A DNA stretch of 49,960 bases, from the NCBI RefSeq assembly GCF_002161065.1, contig NZ_NFLV01000025.1, positions 1 to 49,960 of the forward strand, in the 5' to 3' direction. Positions within the stretch are counted from its first letter, which is position 1. Every line of letters starts with the position of its first letter. The translations under genes were made by a program, and so were the position numbers. Shown here piece after piece: positions 33,120-40,777 of the stretch. Under the pieces are notes generated by a model, which ran no database searches, had not been told where the DNA came from, and saw only the letters and a list, made by a program, of their open reading frames with translations. The DNA is from Eubacterium sp. An11. Lineage in GTDB: Bacteria; Bacillota; Clostridia; Lachnospirales; Lachnospiraceae.

Positions 33120-33976
33120 TGGATAAAAATGCACAGGCGGCTCGTAATAAAAAGATCCGGCATGCGTTAATGCTGGTTCTTCTGATAGTCTTATTCTTAT
33201 TATTTATTTTTCCGTTTATCCTTGTTGTCATCAACGTGTTCAAGGTAAAAGCGGATATCACAGTGGATCCGTTAGCTATTGTAGGTGCCCACGGATTTAC
33301 CCTTGAGAACTTCCCGGAAGCCATGGAAAAGATGGAATTCTGGAAAGTATTCGCTAACTCAGCGATTGTTACGATTTGTTCAACTATTTTTACATTGCTT
33401 TTGTCTTCCATGGCAGCATTTGTTATCGTTCGGAATAATTGGAAGCTCACAGCATTGTTATTTGCCCTGATGATCGCATCCATGGTCATCCCGTTCCAGG
33501 TACTGATGATTCCTCTGGTATCTCTGTACGGCGGTATCCTTGGTATTTTGAATCACAGAGCGACATTGATATTCATGCACGTTGGTTTTTCGCTTTCCAT
33601 GGCAACATTCATGTTCCACGGTGCGATTAAGACCAATGTACCGATTTCCCTGGAGGAAGCGGCGACTATCGATGGATGTACCCGTTGGCAGACTTATTGG
33701 AAGGTTGTATTCCCTCTGTTAAAACCGACGATCGCTACGGTGGCTATCATTGACGCCATGGCATTCTGGAACGACTACCTGCTTCCTAGTCTGGTTTTGG
33801 CAAAGAAAGAGTTATACACGATTCCAATTGCCACACAGGCATTCTACGGAACATTCTCTACAGATATCGGATTGATCATGGCAGCTCTTCTGCTGGCCAT
33901 GCTGCCAATCCTGATCCTGTATCTGTTCCTGCAGCGTTTCATTGTGGAAGGTGTTACTTCCGGCGCTGTCAAATAA
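33119..33976 (+). CDS. Sugar ABC transporter permease (MalG/UgpE type)
   Basis: A 285-residue six-helix permease with EAA loop EEAATIDGCTRWQTYWKVVFPLLKP (about residues 178-202) and PFQVLMIPLVSLYGGIL. Its ATG overlaps the TAA of the first permease (TAATG), giving coupled translation. No ATPase gene follows, which supports use of a shared MsmK-type subunit. Confidence 0.93.
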   Translation: MDKNAQAARNKKIRHALMLVLLIVLFLLFIFPFILVVINVFKVKADITVDPLAIVGAHGFTLENFPEAMEKMEFWKVFANSAIVTICSTIFTLLLSSMAAFVIVRNNWKLTALLFALMIASMVIPFQVLMIPLVSLYGGILGILNHRATLIFMHVGFSLSMATFMFHGAIKTNVPISLEEAATIDGCTRWQTYWKVVFPLLKPTIATVAIIDAMAFWNDYLLPSLVLAKKELYTIPIATQAFYGTFSTDIGLIMAALLLAMLPILILYLFLQRFIVEGVTSGAVK

Positions 33977-34049
33977 TTTAATAGCTTTTATTTCCGTATC
34001 AGATGCTAGCAACAGGGTGCGGAAATATTGCAAGATATAGTTTAAACCG

Positions 34050-34090
34050 GCAATTACTGTCTTCCCTGTATTTGGAAGGCAGTAATTTGC
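34050..34090 (+). promoter_or_regulatory. Intergenic hairpin between importer and alpha-galactosidase
   Basis: GCAATTACTGTCTTCC (34050-34065) pairs with GGAAGGCAGTAATTTGC (34074-34090) with one mismatch and one bulge. There is no T tract, so it looks like an RNA stabiliser or processing element that lowers or separates expression of the downstream genes, not a full terminator. Confidence 0.5.
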
Positions 34091-34159
34091 ATATCATCCT
34101 AAAATTAAAAAATATATTAAAAATTTGCACCGCAATTGTGAAGGTCGAGGAAAAGAAAT

Positions 34160-36340
34160 ATGAGTATAATTTTTGACAAAAATAACAAAACATTTACATT
34201 ACACACAAAAAACTCTTCATACCAGATGCAGATTGACCCTTATGGTTTTCTTCTTCATTTATATTACGGACGGAGGACCGAGGGGTGCATGGATTATCTT
34301 TTGACATATGCAGACAGAGGATTTTCCGGAAATCCTTACGATACGGGAGCAGACAGGACATATTCCATGGATGTTCTGCCTCAGGAATTCCCGCATACCG
34401 GACTTGGTGATTATCGGAATGTGGCCTGTACCGTAGTAAATGCAGATCAGTCCCGCTGCTGTGACCTTCGCTATGCAGGGCACGAGATCCGAAAAGGAAA
34501 GTATTTCCTCAAAGGTCTGCCGGCTGTATACGCGGATGAATCAGAGGCGGAGACGCTGGAGATTACCTTGAAAGATGCGGTCAGCCAGGTGGAAGTTGCC
34601 CTGCTTTACGGCGTACTCCCGGAAGCAGATATCATCACCCGCAGTGCTGTTGTGAAAAACGGAGGCAGCGATACCATTTATCTTGAAAAGCTGCAAAGCG
34701 CCTGCCTGGATTTTGTGGGAGGTGATTATGATCTCATCACATTCCATGGAAGGCACTGTATGGACCGGATGTATCAGAGACATCATCTGGCACATGGAAC
34801 TGCCAGAATCGGAAGCCGGAGAGGAACTTCCAGTCATCAGTACAATCCGATGCTGATTCTTGCTGATCCGGAGACTACAGAAGATTTCGGAAGCTGCTAT
34901 AGTATGACTTTTATGTACAGCGGAGGCTTTCAGGCAGAAGTGGAGAAAGATCAGTTTAATCAGACCCGTGCCCTCATTGGCCTGCAGCAGGAAGGATTCC
35001 GTTATCCGCTGGAGCCGGGCGATACTCTTACTGCACCGGAAGTGATTCTGTCCTTCAGTACGGATGGTCTCAACCGTCTTTCCCAGAATCTCCATAGCTG
35101 TATCCGGAATCATGTGTGCAGAGGAAAATATAAAAATGCCATCCGCCCGATTCTTGTCAATAGCTGGGAGGGGGCTTATTTTGATTTTAACGGAGAAACC
35201 ATTTATCAGCTGGCCGTGCATGCAAAAGAGCTTGGTATTGATATGGTTGTCATGGATGACGGCTGGTTCGGAAAGAGAGACGATGATTTCAGCGGACTGG
35301 GTGACTGGTATGTCAATGAAGAAAAGCTGGGAGAATCTCTTGGGCATCTTATCGAAAGAATCAATGCGCTGGGTGTGAAGTTCGGTATCTGGATTGAGCC
35401 GGAAGGTATCAATGAGGACAGTCATCTGTACCGGGAACACCCGGACTGGGCGCTTTCCATCCCGGGACGGAAGCCTGTGCGTGCAAGAAATCAGCTTGTG
35501 CTTGACTTTTCCCGAAAAGAAGTGGTTGACGCAATTTTCAATATGATCTGCGATGTTTTGGATCAGGGAAATATCGAGTACGTCAAGTGGGATATGAACC
35601 GCAGTCTGGATGCTGTTTTCTCCCGCACCGCAAAAGACCAGGGTATGGTTGCCTACGATTACGTGCTGGGACTCTATGATTTCCTGGAGCGGCTCACACA
35701 GAGATATCCGAATATTCTTATCGAAGGGTGCAGCGGCGGCGGTGGACGTTTTGACGCAGGCATGTTATACTATACGCCGCAGATTTGGTGCAGTGATAAT
35801 ACCGATGCTCTTGACAGGATAAAGATTCAGTATGGCACTTCTTTCGGTTATCCGGTATCATCCATGGGTTCCCATGTATCGGCGGTGCCGAATCATCAGA
35901 CCGGAAGAAGCACGACACTGCAGGTGAGAAGTGTGGTTGCCATGGCGGGCACTTTCGGCTATGAGCTTGATTTGGGTACTCTGTCTGAGGAAGGCAGGGA
36001 AATTGTGAAGAAGCAGATCAAAGAGTACCGTAAGTACGCGCAGCTCATCAATTATGGAGTATATTACCGCCTGACCAATCCGTTTGAAGAAGAAGCGGCT
36101 GCCTGGGAATTTGTTTCTGAAGATGGCAGCGAGGCTCTTCTCAATGTGGTTATGCAGGACATCCACGGAAATATGACTGTAGATTATATCCGCCTGAGAG
36201 GATTGATCCCGGGACGGATGTATCGTTCAGAGGAGAGCGGACGACTGTATCCGGCCGACGCGCTGATGCAGACGGGAATACCGATTCCTGTGGAGTATAA
36301 AGCCTACCGGGCATATCAGATTCATTTTGTTGCAGAGTAG
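34160..36340 (+). CDS. aga: Alpha-galactosidase (GH36), cytoplasmic
   Basis: A 726-residue GH36 enzyme without signal peptide. The barrel contains MVVMDDGWFGKRDDD, nucleophile D478 in YVKWDMNR and acid/base D546 in WCSDNTDALDRI. EGCSGGGGRFDAGML is the substrate-binding loop. The N-terminal beta-supersandwich (about 1-320) and C-terminal sheet are both present, so it is full length. It removes alpha-1,6-galactose from melibiose, raffinose and stachyose. Galactose would feed GalK/GalT; sucrose from raffinose would go to the next gene. The product is expected to be tetrameric as in other members (family knowledge). Confidence 0.95.
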   Translation: MSIIFDKNNKTFTLHTKNSSYQMQIDPYGFLLHLYYGRRTEGCMDYLLTYADRGFSGNPYDTGADRTYSMDVLPQEFPHTGLGDYRNVACTVVNADQSRCCDLRYAGHEIRKGKYFLKGLPAVYADESEAETLEITLKDAVSQVEVALLYGVLPEADIITRSAVVKNGGSDTIYLEKLQSACLDFVGGDYDLITFHGRHCMDRMYQRHHLAHGTARIGSRRGTSSHQYNPMLILADPETTEDFGSCYSMTFMYSGGFQAEVEKDQFNQTRALIGLQQEGFRYPLEPGDTLTAPEVILSFSTDGLNRLSQNLHSCIRNHVCRGKYKNAIRPILVNSWEGAYFDFNGETIYQLAVHAKELGIDMVVMDDGWFGKRDDDFSGLGDWYVNEEKLGESLGHLIERINALGVKFGIWIEPEGINEDSHLYREHPDWALSIPGRKPVRARNQLVLDFSRKEVVDAIFNMICDVLDQGNIEYVKWDMNRSLDAVFSRTAKDQGMVAYDYVLGLYDFLERLTQRYPNILIEGCSGGGGRFDAGMLYYTPQIWCSDNTDALDRIKIQYGTSFGYPVSSMGSHVSAVPNHQTGRSTTLQVRSVVAMAGTFGYELDLGTLSEEGREIVKKQIKEYRKYAQLINYGVYYRLTNPFEEEAAAWEFVSEDGSEALLNVVMQDIHGNMTVDYIRLRGLIPGRMYRSEESGRLYPADALMQTGIPIPVEYKAYRAYQIHFVAE

Positions 36341-36422
36341 CAGTTGGAATCCTGCCGTCTCTTTATCACTGACAGCATTTTGTTGACACATACTAACATT
36401 TGAAACAAAGAGGGAGATAACA

Positions 36423-38858
36423 ATGAAACGTACGAACACAAGCAAGAAAAAAAGCCGCAAGAAAAGAGTAACAGCAGCGGCCGCAGCAGTTGAGACCGCT
36501 GCAGCGGCCACCACTGAGGAACCAGCTGCCAAAGCAGCCGCAAAAGCGGAGCCAAAGGCAGAGGCAAAAGCAGCCGCAGAGCCAGAGGTAAAAGCTGCAG
36601 CAAAAGCGGAGCCAAAGGCAGAAGTAAAAGCAGCCGCAAAAGCAGAGCCAAAGGCAGAGGTAAAAGCCGCAGCAAAAGCGGAGCCAAAGGCAGAGGCAAA
36701 AGCAGCCGCAGAGCCAGAGGTAAAAGCCGCGGCGAAAGCGGAACCGGCAAAGACAGAAGCTAAACCGGCAGTAAAAGAGGCGGCAAAAGAAGTTGAGGCG
36801 AAAGCCGCAGCAGAAAAGCCAGCCGTAAAAGAAACGGTGGAGGCCGAGGAGAAGAAACCGGCAGCCAAAGAACCGGCTCCGAAAAAAGCAGCCAAGAAAG
36901 CCTCTAAAACTTCTGCAGCAAAAAAAGCGACAGAAGCGGTGGCTAAAACTGCAGCGGCAGCGAAGAAAGCAGCTGCAGAAGCGGCCAAAAAAGCTGCCGA
37001 GGCAGCGGCAAAGGCAGCCAGAACGGCAGTGGACGAAGAATTCTATTATCGTATGGAAAAGAAGAATGATGAGCTTCGCTGGCTGTATATGGAATTGTAC
37101 GGAAATGATTCCATGTACGCAGAACTGTGTGATAACCTCCATCGTTTCTATATGGAAAGAAATAAAGATTTGAAGGCCATGGATATTGAGCGGGAAAAGA
37201 ACCCGGAATGGTATAAATCCAACGATATGCTGGGCATGATGCTGTACATTGATAACTTTGCAGGTAATATCAAAGGTGTGGAATCCAAACTGGACTACCT
37301 GGAGAAGGCCAATGTCAACTATCTGCATCTGATGCCGTTCCTCGATACCGTGCCGGGCAAATCCGACGGTGGTTATGCGGTAAAAGATTTCCGCAAAGTA
37401 CGGGAAGATCTGGGAACCATGGAAGATCTGGAACATCTGACAGCGGCCTGCCACAAAAAGAATATGAATGTGTGCATGGACTTTGTCATGAACCATACTT
37501 CTGAGGATCATGAGTGGGCAAGACGTGCCCGTGCCGGAGAAGGCGAGTATATGAGCCGTTATTTCTTCTTTGATAATCCGCAGATTCCGCAGCAGTTTGA
37601 GCAGACAGTACCACAGGTATTTCCGAGAAACGCACCGGGCAATTTCACCTGGCTGCCGGATATCGGTCACTATGTTATGACCACGTTCTATCCGTACCAG
37701 TGGGATCTCAACTACCGGAATCCTCGTGTGTTCAATGAAATGATGTATAATTTCCTGTTCCTTGCCAACAAAGGTATTGATGTCATTCGTATTGATGCAG
37801 TTCCGTATATCTGGAAAGAACTGGGAACTCCATGCCGGAACCTGCGCCGGGTTCATACCATTGTCCGCATGATGCGTATCATCGGAGAGATTGTGTGTCC
37901 GTCCGTTCTTCTTCTGGGAGAAGTAGTTATGGAGCCGGAAAAGGTTGTGCCGTATTTCGGAACTGTAGAGAAACCGGAATGTCACATGCTTTACAATGTG
38001 ACGACCATGGCGACCACCTGGCATACAGTGGCGACAAGAGATGTCAGCCTCTTAAAGAGACAGCTTGATATTGTGGCAGGTCTTCCGAAGGAATATGTCT
38101 TCCTGAACTACCTGCGCTGCCATGATGACATTGGCTGGGGCCTGGATTATGATTTCCTGAAAGCCAGAGGACAGGAAGAAGTACCGCATAAGAAGTTCCT
38201 GAACGATTATTTCCAGGGCTATACAGAAAACAGTACCAGCCGGGGAGAACTTTATGAGTATGATCCGAATACCCAGGATGCCCGGTTCTGTGCCACAACG
38301 GCCTCCATGTGCGGTATTGAAAAAGCCGGATTTGAACAGGACAATACAGCCATGGAAAAGGCTATCAAACTGGATGTGATGCTTCACGCCTACATGTTCA
38401 CTCAGTCTGGTATCCCGGTAATTTACAGCGGGGATGAGGTCGCTCAGGTGAATGATTACACTTATAAAAATGATCCGAATAAGGCTCATGATTCCCGTTA
38501 CATCCATCGTGGAGCTATGCGCTGGGATCTGGCGGAACATGTGGATGATGCGAACACTGTGGAAGGCAAACTTTTCCAGAGTTTATCCGAGTTGGAGAAA
38601 ATCCGTAAGACAGAAAAAGTCTTCATGACCAATGCCGATATGTGGACTGTGGAAACCTATGATCCGTCTATCCTGTGTATCGGACGTTACTATGACGGCG
38701 AAAAAATGTTTGGTTTATTCAACTTCAGCGAATACGATAAGACCGCATGGATCAATGAGACAGACGGTATGTACAAAAATATGCTGACCGGTGAAGTACG
38801 GAAAGCTGCCGGTGTGGATATTCCGGGATATGGATTCTGCTGGCTGAAAAAATTATAA
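36423..38858 (+). CDS. Amylosucrase-type GH13_4 enzyme with long Ala/Lys/Glu-rich N-terminus
   Basis: An 811-residue protein. Residues about 20-200 are almost only A, K, E, P and V in near-repeats of KAEPKAEVKAAA. From about 205 a complete GH13 subfamily 4 enzyme follows, with D458 (IRIDAVPYIWKELGT), E500 (LLGEVV) and D568 (NYLRCHDDIGW). D315 (KSDGGYAV) and R692 (HDSRYIHR) match the salt-bridge pair that defines the sucrose pocket of amylosucrase. It should split sucrose, releasing fructose and transferring or hydrolysing glucose. GGGAG before the first ATG and the operon position support the long form. Low-complexity extension of this kind is odd for the family. Confidence 0.88.
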   Translation: MKRTNTSKKKSRKKRVTAAAAAVETAAAATTEEPAAKAAAKAEPKAEAKAAAEPEVKAAAKAEPKAEVKAAAKAEPKAEVKAAAKAEPKAEAKAAAEPEVKAAAKAEPAKTEAKPAVKEAAKEVEAKAAAEKPAVKETVEAEEKKPAAKEPAPKKAAKKASKTSAAKKATEAVAKTAAAAKKAAAEAAKKAAEAAAKAARTAVDEEFYYRMEKKNDELRWLYMELYGNDSMYAELCDNLHRFYMERNKDLKAMDIEREKNPEWYKSNDMLGMMLYIDNFAGNIKGVESKLDYLEKANVNYLHLMPFLDTVPGKSDGGYAVKDFRKVREDLGTMEDLEHLTAACHKKNMNVCMDFVMNHTSEDHEWARRARAGEGEYMSRYFFFDNPQIPQQFEQTVPQVFPRNAPGNFTWLPDIGHYVMTTFYPYQWDLNYRNPRVFNEMMYNFLFLANKGIDVIRIDAVPYIWKELGTPCRNLRRVHTIVRMMRIIGEIVCPSVLLLGEVVMEPEKVVPYFGTVEKPECHMLYNVTTMATTWHTVATRDVSLLKRQLDIVAGLPKEYVFLNYLRCHDDIGWGLDYDFLKARGQEEVPHKKFLNDYFQGYTENSTSRGELYEYDPNTQDARFCATTASMCGIEKAGFEQDNTAMEKAIKLDVMLHAYMFTQSGIPVIYSGDEVAQVNDYTYKNDPNKAHDSRYIHRGAMRWDLAEHVDDANTVEGKLFQSLSELEKIRKTEKVFMTNADMWTVETYDPSILCIGRYYDGEKMFGLFNFSEYDKTAWINETDGMYKNMLTGEVRKAAGVDIPGYGFCWLKKL
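36480..37030 (+). repeat. Low-complexity coding repeat (Ala/Lys/Glu/Pro)
   Basis: Irregular tandem coding units built from GCAAAAGC, GAGCCAAAGGCAGAG and GTAAAAGCC blocks encode KAEPKAE(A/V)KAAA several times, then degrade into AAKK/AEAA runs. Exact unit copies around 36590-36720 suggest recent duplication. Confidence 0.75.
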
Positions 38859-38891
38859 AATGATTCATGCGTCCGGGACGCTTGAGATATG

Positions 38892-38922
38892 CTCTCATGG
38901 CATGAGGGGTATGCCATGAGAG
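38892..38922 (+). promoter_or_regulatory. Perfect intergenic hairpin before the kinase gene
   Basis: CTCTCATGGCAT (38892-38903) pairs perfectly with ATGCCATGAGAG (38911-38922) around a 7-nt loop. No T run follows, so it is more likely an mRNA stabiliser or processing site within the operon than a terminator. Confidence 0.5.
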
Positions 38923-38952
38923 GTTATAACGTGTAAAAAGGAGAAGATAATT

Positions 38953-39906
38953 ATGAGCAAATATGATGTAACTGCCTTGGGAGAACTGTTAATTGATTTC
39001 ACGGAAAACGGAACCAGTGCACAGGGCAATCCGGTGCTGGAGGCAAATCCGGGCGGAGCGCCTTGTAATGTACTTTCCATGCTGAACCGTCTCGGCCATA
39101 AGACCAACTTCATCGGCAAAATTGGAAAAGATATGTTTGGTGATCAGCTGGAAGCAGCTTTAAAGGAAGTAGGGATCGGAACGGACGGTCTCATGCGTGA
39201 TGACGAAGTACATACCACTCTCGCTTTCGTACATACAGCTCCGGACGGCGACCGTGAATTCTCTTTTTATCGGAACCCGGGTGCGGATATGATGCTCTCT
39301 GAGGACGATGTGGATGCAGAACAGATTAAAAACAGTACGATTTTCCATTTCGGTTCTCTGTCCATGACTGATGAGGTATGCCGCAAGGCCACCAGAAAAG
39401 CTATTGCTATTGCTGAAGAGGCGGGCATCCTCATGTCCTACGACCCGAACCTCCGGGAGCCGTTATGGAAATCCATGGACCTGGCAAAAGAACAGATTTC
39501 CTATGGCCTGGAACACTGCCAGATTTTGAAAATCTCCGATAATGAAATCCAGTGGCTCACTGGTAAAGAAGATTATGACGAGGGTATCGCCATGGTACAG
39601 GAGAAGTACAACATTCCGTTGATTCTGCTCTCCCTGGGTAAGACAGGCAGCCGTGCTTACACGAAAAACTGCCGCGTGGAAGTGCCTGCTTTCATTCAGA
39701 AAAATACCATCGAGACCACAGGAGCCGGTGATACTTTCGGTGCCTGCATTCTTCACTATGTGCTGGAGCACGGCTGGAAAGAATACAGCGAAGAAGAGTT
39801 AAAAGATATGCTCACCTTTGCCAATGCGGCAGCGTCCATCGTTACTACAAGAAAAGGCGCTCTCCGTGTAATGCCGACAAAAGAAGAAGTACAGGCAATG
39901 CTGTAA
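38953..39906 (+). CDS. Fructokinase-like PfkB family carbohydrate kinase
   Basis: A 317-residue ribokinase-fold kinase. GELLIDFTENG and NPGGAPCNVLSMLNRLG near the N-terminus are typical of fructokinases. YDPNLREPLW is the middle motif. ETTGAGDTFGACIL (about residues 254-267) holds the catalytic Asp. It follows the sucrose-splitting enzyme by 94 bp on the same strand and would convert fructose to fructose 6-phosphate. GGAG precedes the ATG. Substrate assignment rests on motifs and context. Confidence 0.88.
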   Translation: MSKYDVTALGELLIDFTENGTSAQGNPVLEANPGGAPCNVLSMLNRLGHKTNFIGKIGKDMFGDQLEAALKEVGIGTDGLMRDDEVHTTLAFVHTAPDGDREFSFYRNPGADMMLSEDDVDAEQIKNSTIFHFGSLSMTDEVCRKATRKAIAIAEEAGILMSYDPNLREPLWKSMDLAKEQISYGLEHCQILKISDNEIQWLTGKEDYDEGIAMVQEKYNIPLILLSLGKTGSRAYTKNCRVEVPAFIQKNTIETTGAGDTFGACILHYVLEHGWKEYSEEELKDMLTFANAAASIVTTRKGALRVMPTKEEVQAML

Positions 39907-39988
39907 AGCGGCAACAAAGACATAAGAGAGTTATGTCTGCGCTCTGAATATTGGGAATACTGGAGCGGCAGATCTATGAAAATGTGAT

Positions 39989-40034
39989 AAAGCCCGGATC
40001 CGGTGGGAAAATATCCCGGCGGTTCCGGGCTTTT
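39989..40034 (+). terminator. Operon terminator after the fructokinase-like gene
   Basis: AAAGCCCGGA pairs with CCGGGCTTTT with inner CCGG..GGGA/TCCC.. stems, ending in a short T run. Confidence 0.75.
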
Positions 40035-40088
40035 GTGTAATCGGCTGAGATTTGTAAAGGTGATAACAGATTTCTCATATATCAGACG

Positions 40089-40220
40089 ATGCCATTCGTT
40101 TTCATACAGTTCCTCCCGACTCGACCTTCACTCGGACTGCTGCTGTTTTCTGATCAGCAGGTCTTAGACAGTCCTCCCTCACAGCTCGCGGTCGGAAACT
40201 GTATGCACTCCGAATGGCAT
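40089..40220. repeat. 132-bp nested inverted repeat element
   Basis: Four nested perfect arm pairs: ATGCCATTCG/CGAATGGCAT (40089-40098, 40211-40220), CATACAGTT/AACTGTATG (40103-40111, 40197-40205), CCGAC/GTCGG (40116-40120, 40191-40195) and GGACTG/CAGTCC (40134-40139, 40169-40174). It lies in an 870-bp gene-free gap. It resembles a dispersed palindromic or miniature element more than a terminator. The stretch 40221-40454 after it shows nothing I can name. Confidence 0.6.
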
Positions 40221-40454
40221 CTGTATATTGGGAAAATTTCTGTGCCACCTTTACAAAAATCCTGTGCTACGTTGGCAAAACAGCAGGCTATGGCTACAAA
40301 CGAATCAGCGGATACCAAAATTTATGGTCGTGTCTGTCTGACATGGACCTGCAGAGCAGGCCACACAGGTAGCTTTGCTGTCGGTTTGAATCAGGTATTT
40401 TTGCTATAATCCGGGTGATGCAGGAGAAAGGGATTTGCGGCATATGTGATCATG

Positions 40455-40583
40455 ATAGAAAAACGGATCAGGGAAGATCGACGACGACTGTGAACGCAGG
40501 CGTCGATGGTAATTACCAAAAAGAAATCCGGTTACCAGCCTGCCGAAGTGGAGGAGGAGACTTCCCTGACTGCGTTTTTCTAT
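40455..40583. ncRNA. Candidate structured RNA element of unknown class
   Basis: A closing stem of about 20 bp (ATAGAAAAACG/CGTTTTTCTAT at 40455-40465 and 40573-40583; TCAGGGAAG/CTTCCCTGA at 40468-40476 and 40561-40569) encloses ATCGACG/CGTCGAT (40477-40483, 40501-40507) and TGGTAA/TTACCA (40507-40512, 40532-40537). GCAGGC (40496-40501) could also pair with GCCTGC (40538-40543). I cannot match it to a known riboswitch or RNA family. It lies 195 bp before the GH3 gene. Strand is not determined, since the fold is symmetric. Confidence 0.45.
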
Positions 40584-40777
40584 GATACATATAAAGCCGC
40601 AAATTCTGTCTGTTCTTCTTCGCCAGGATCATTTCAAAACCTATAGGTTCAAAGCGACAAATCCTAATTTGCCAGCCCGAAAAACGGAGATTTTTCTGGA
40701 AGCACCTGCGGCATTGTGATAAGATGAAACTGAAATGATAAGTGAGTGTTTATTTGCATGTAAAGAAAGGGAAAAAT

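Noticed and set aside
36227-38024. Long open frames on the minus strand opposite the GH13_4 gene (253 and 543 codons)
   Set aside because: They are shadows of the Ala/Lys/Glu-rich repeat and the enzyme. The translations are F/L/A/S/C-rich low complexity with no ribosome site, and the plus-strand gene has full catalytic motifs.
40089-40409. 106-codon open frame on the plus strand
   Set aside because: It runs through the nested inverted repeat and has no ribosome site or recognisable domain. The repeat explains its openness.
40451-40590. Structured element considered as a cobalamin, c-di-GMP, THF or other known riboswitch, or a small ribozyme
   Set aside because: None of the conserved cores of these classes could be found in it.
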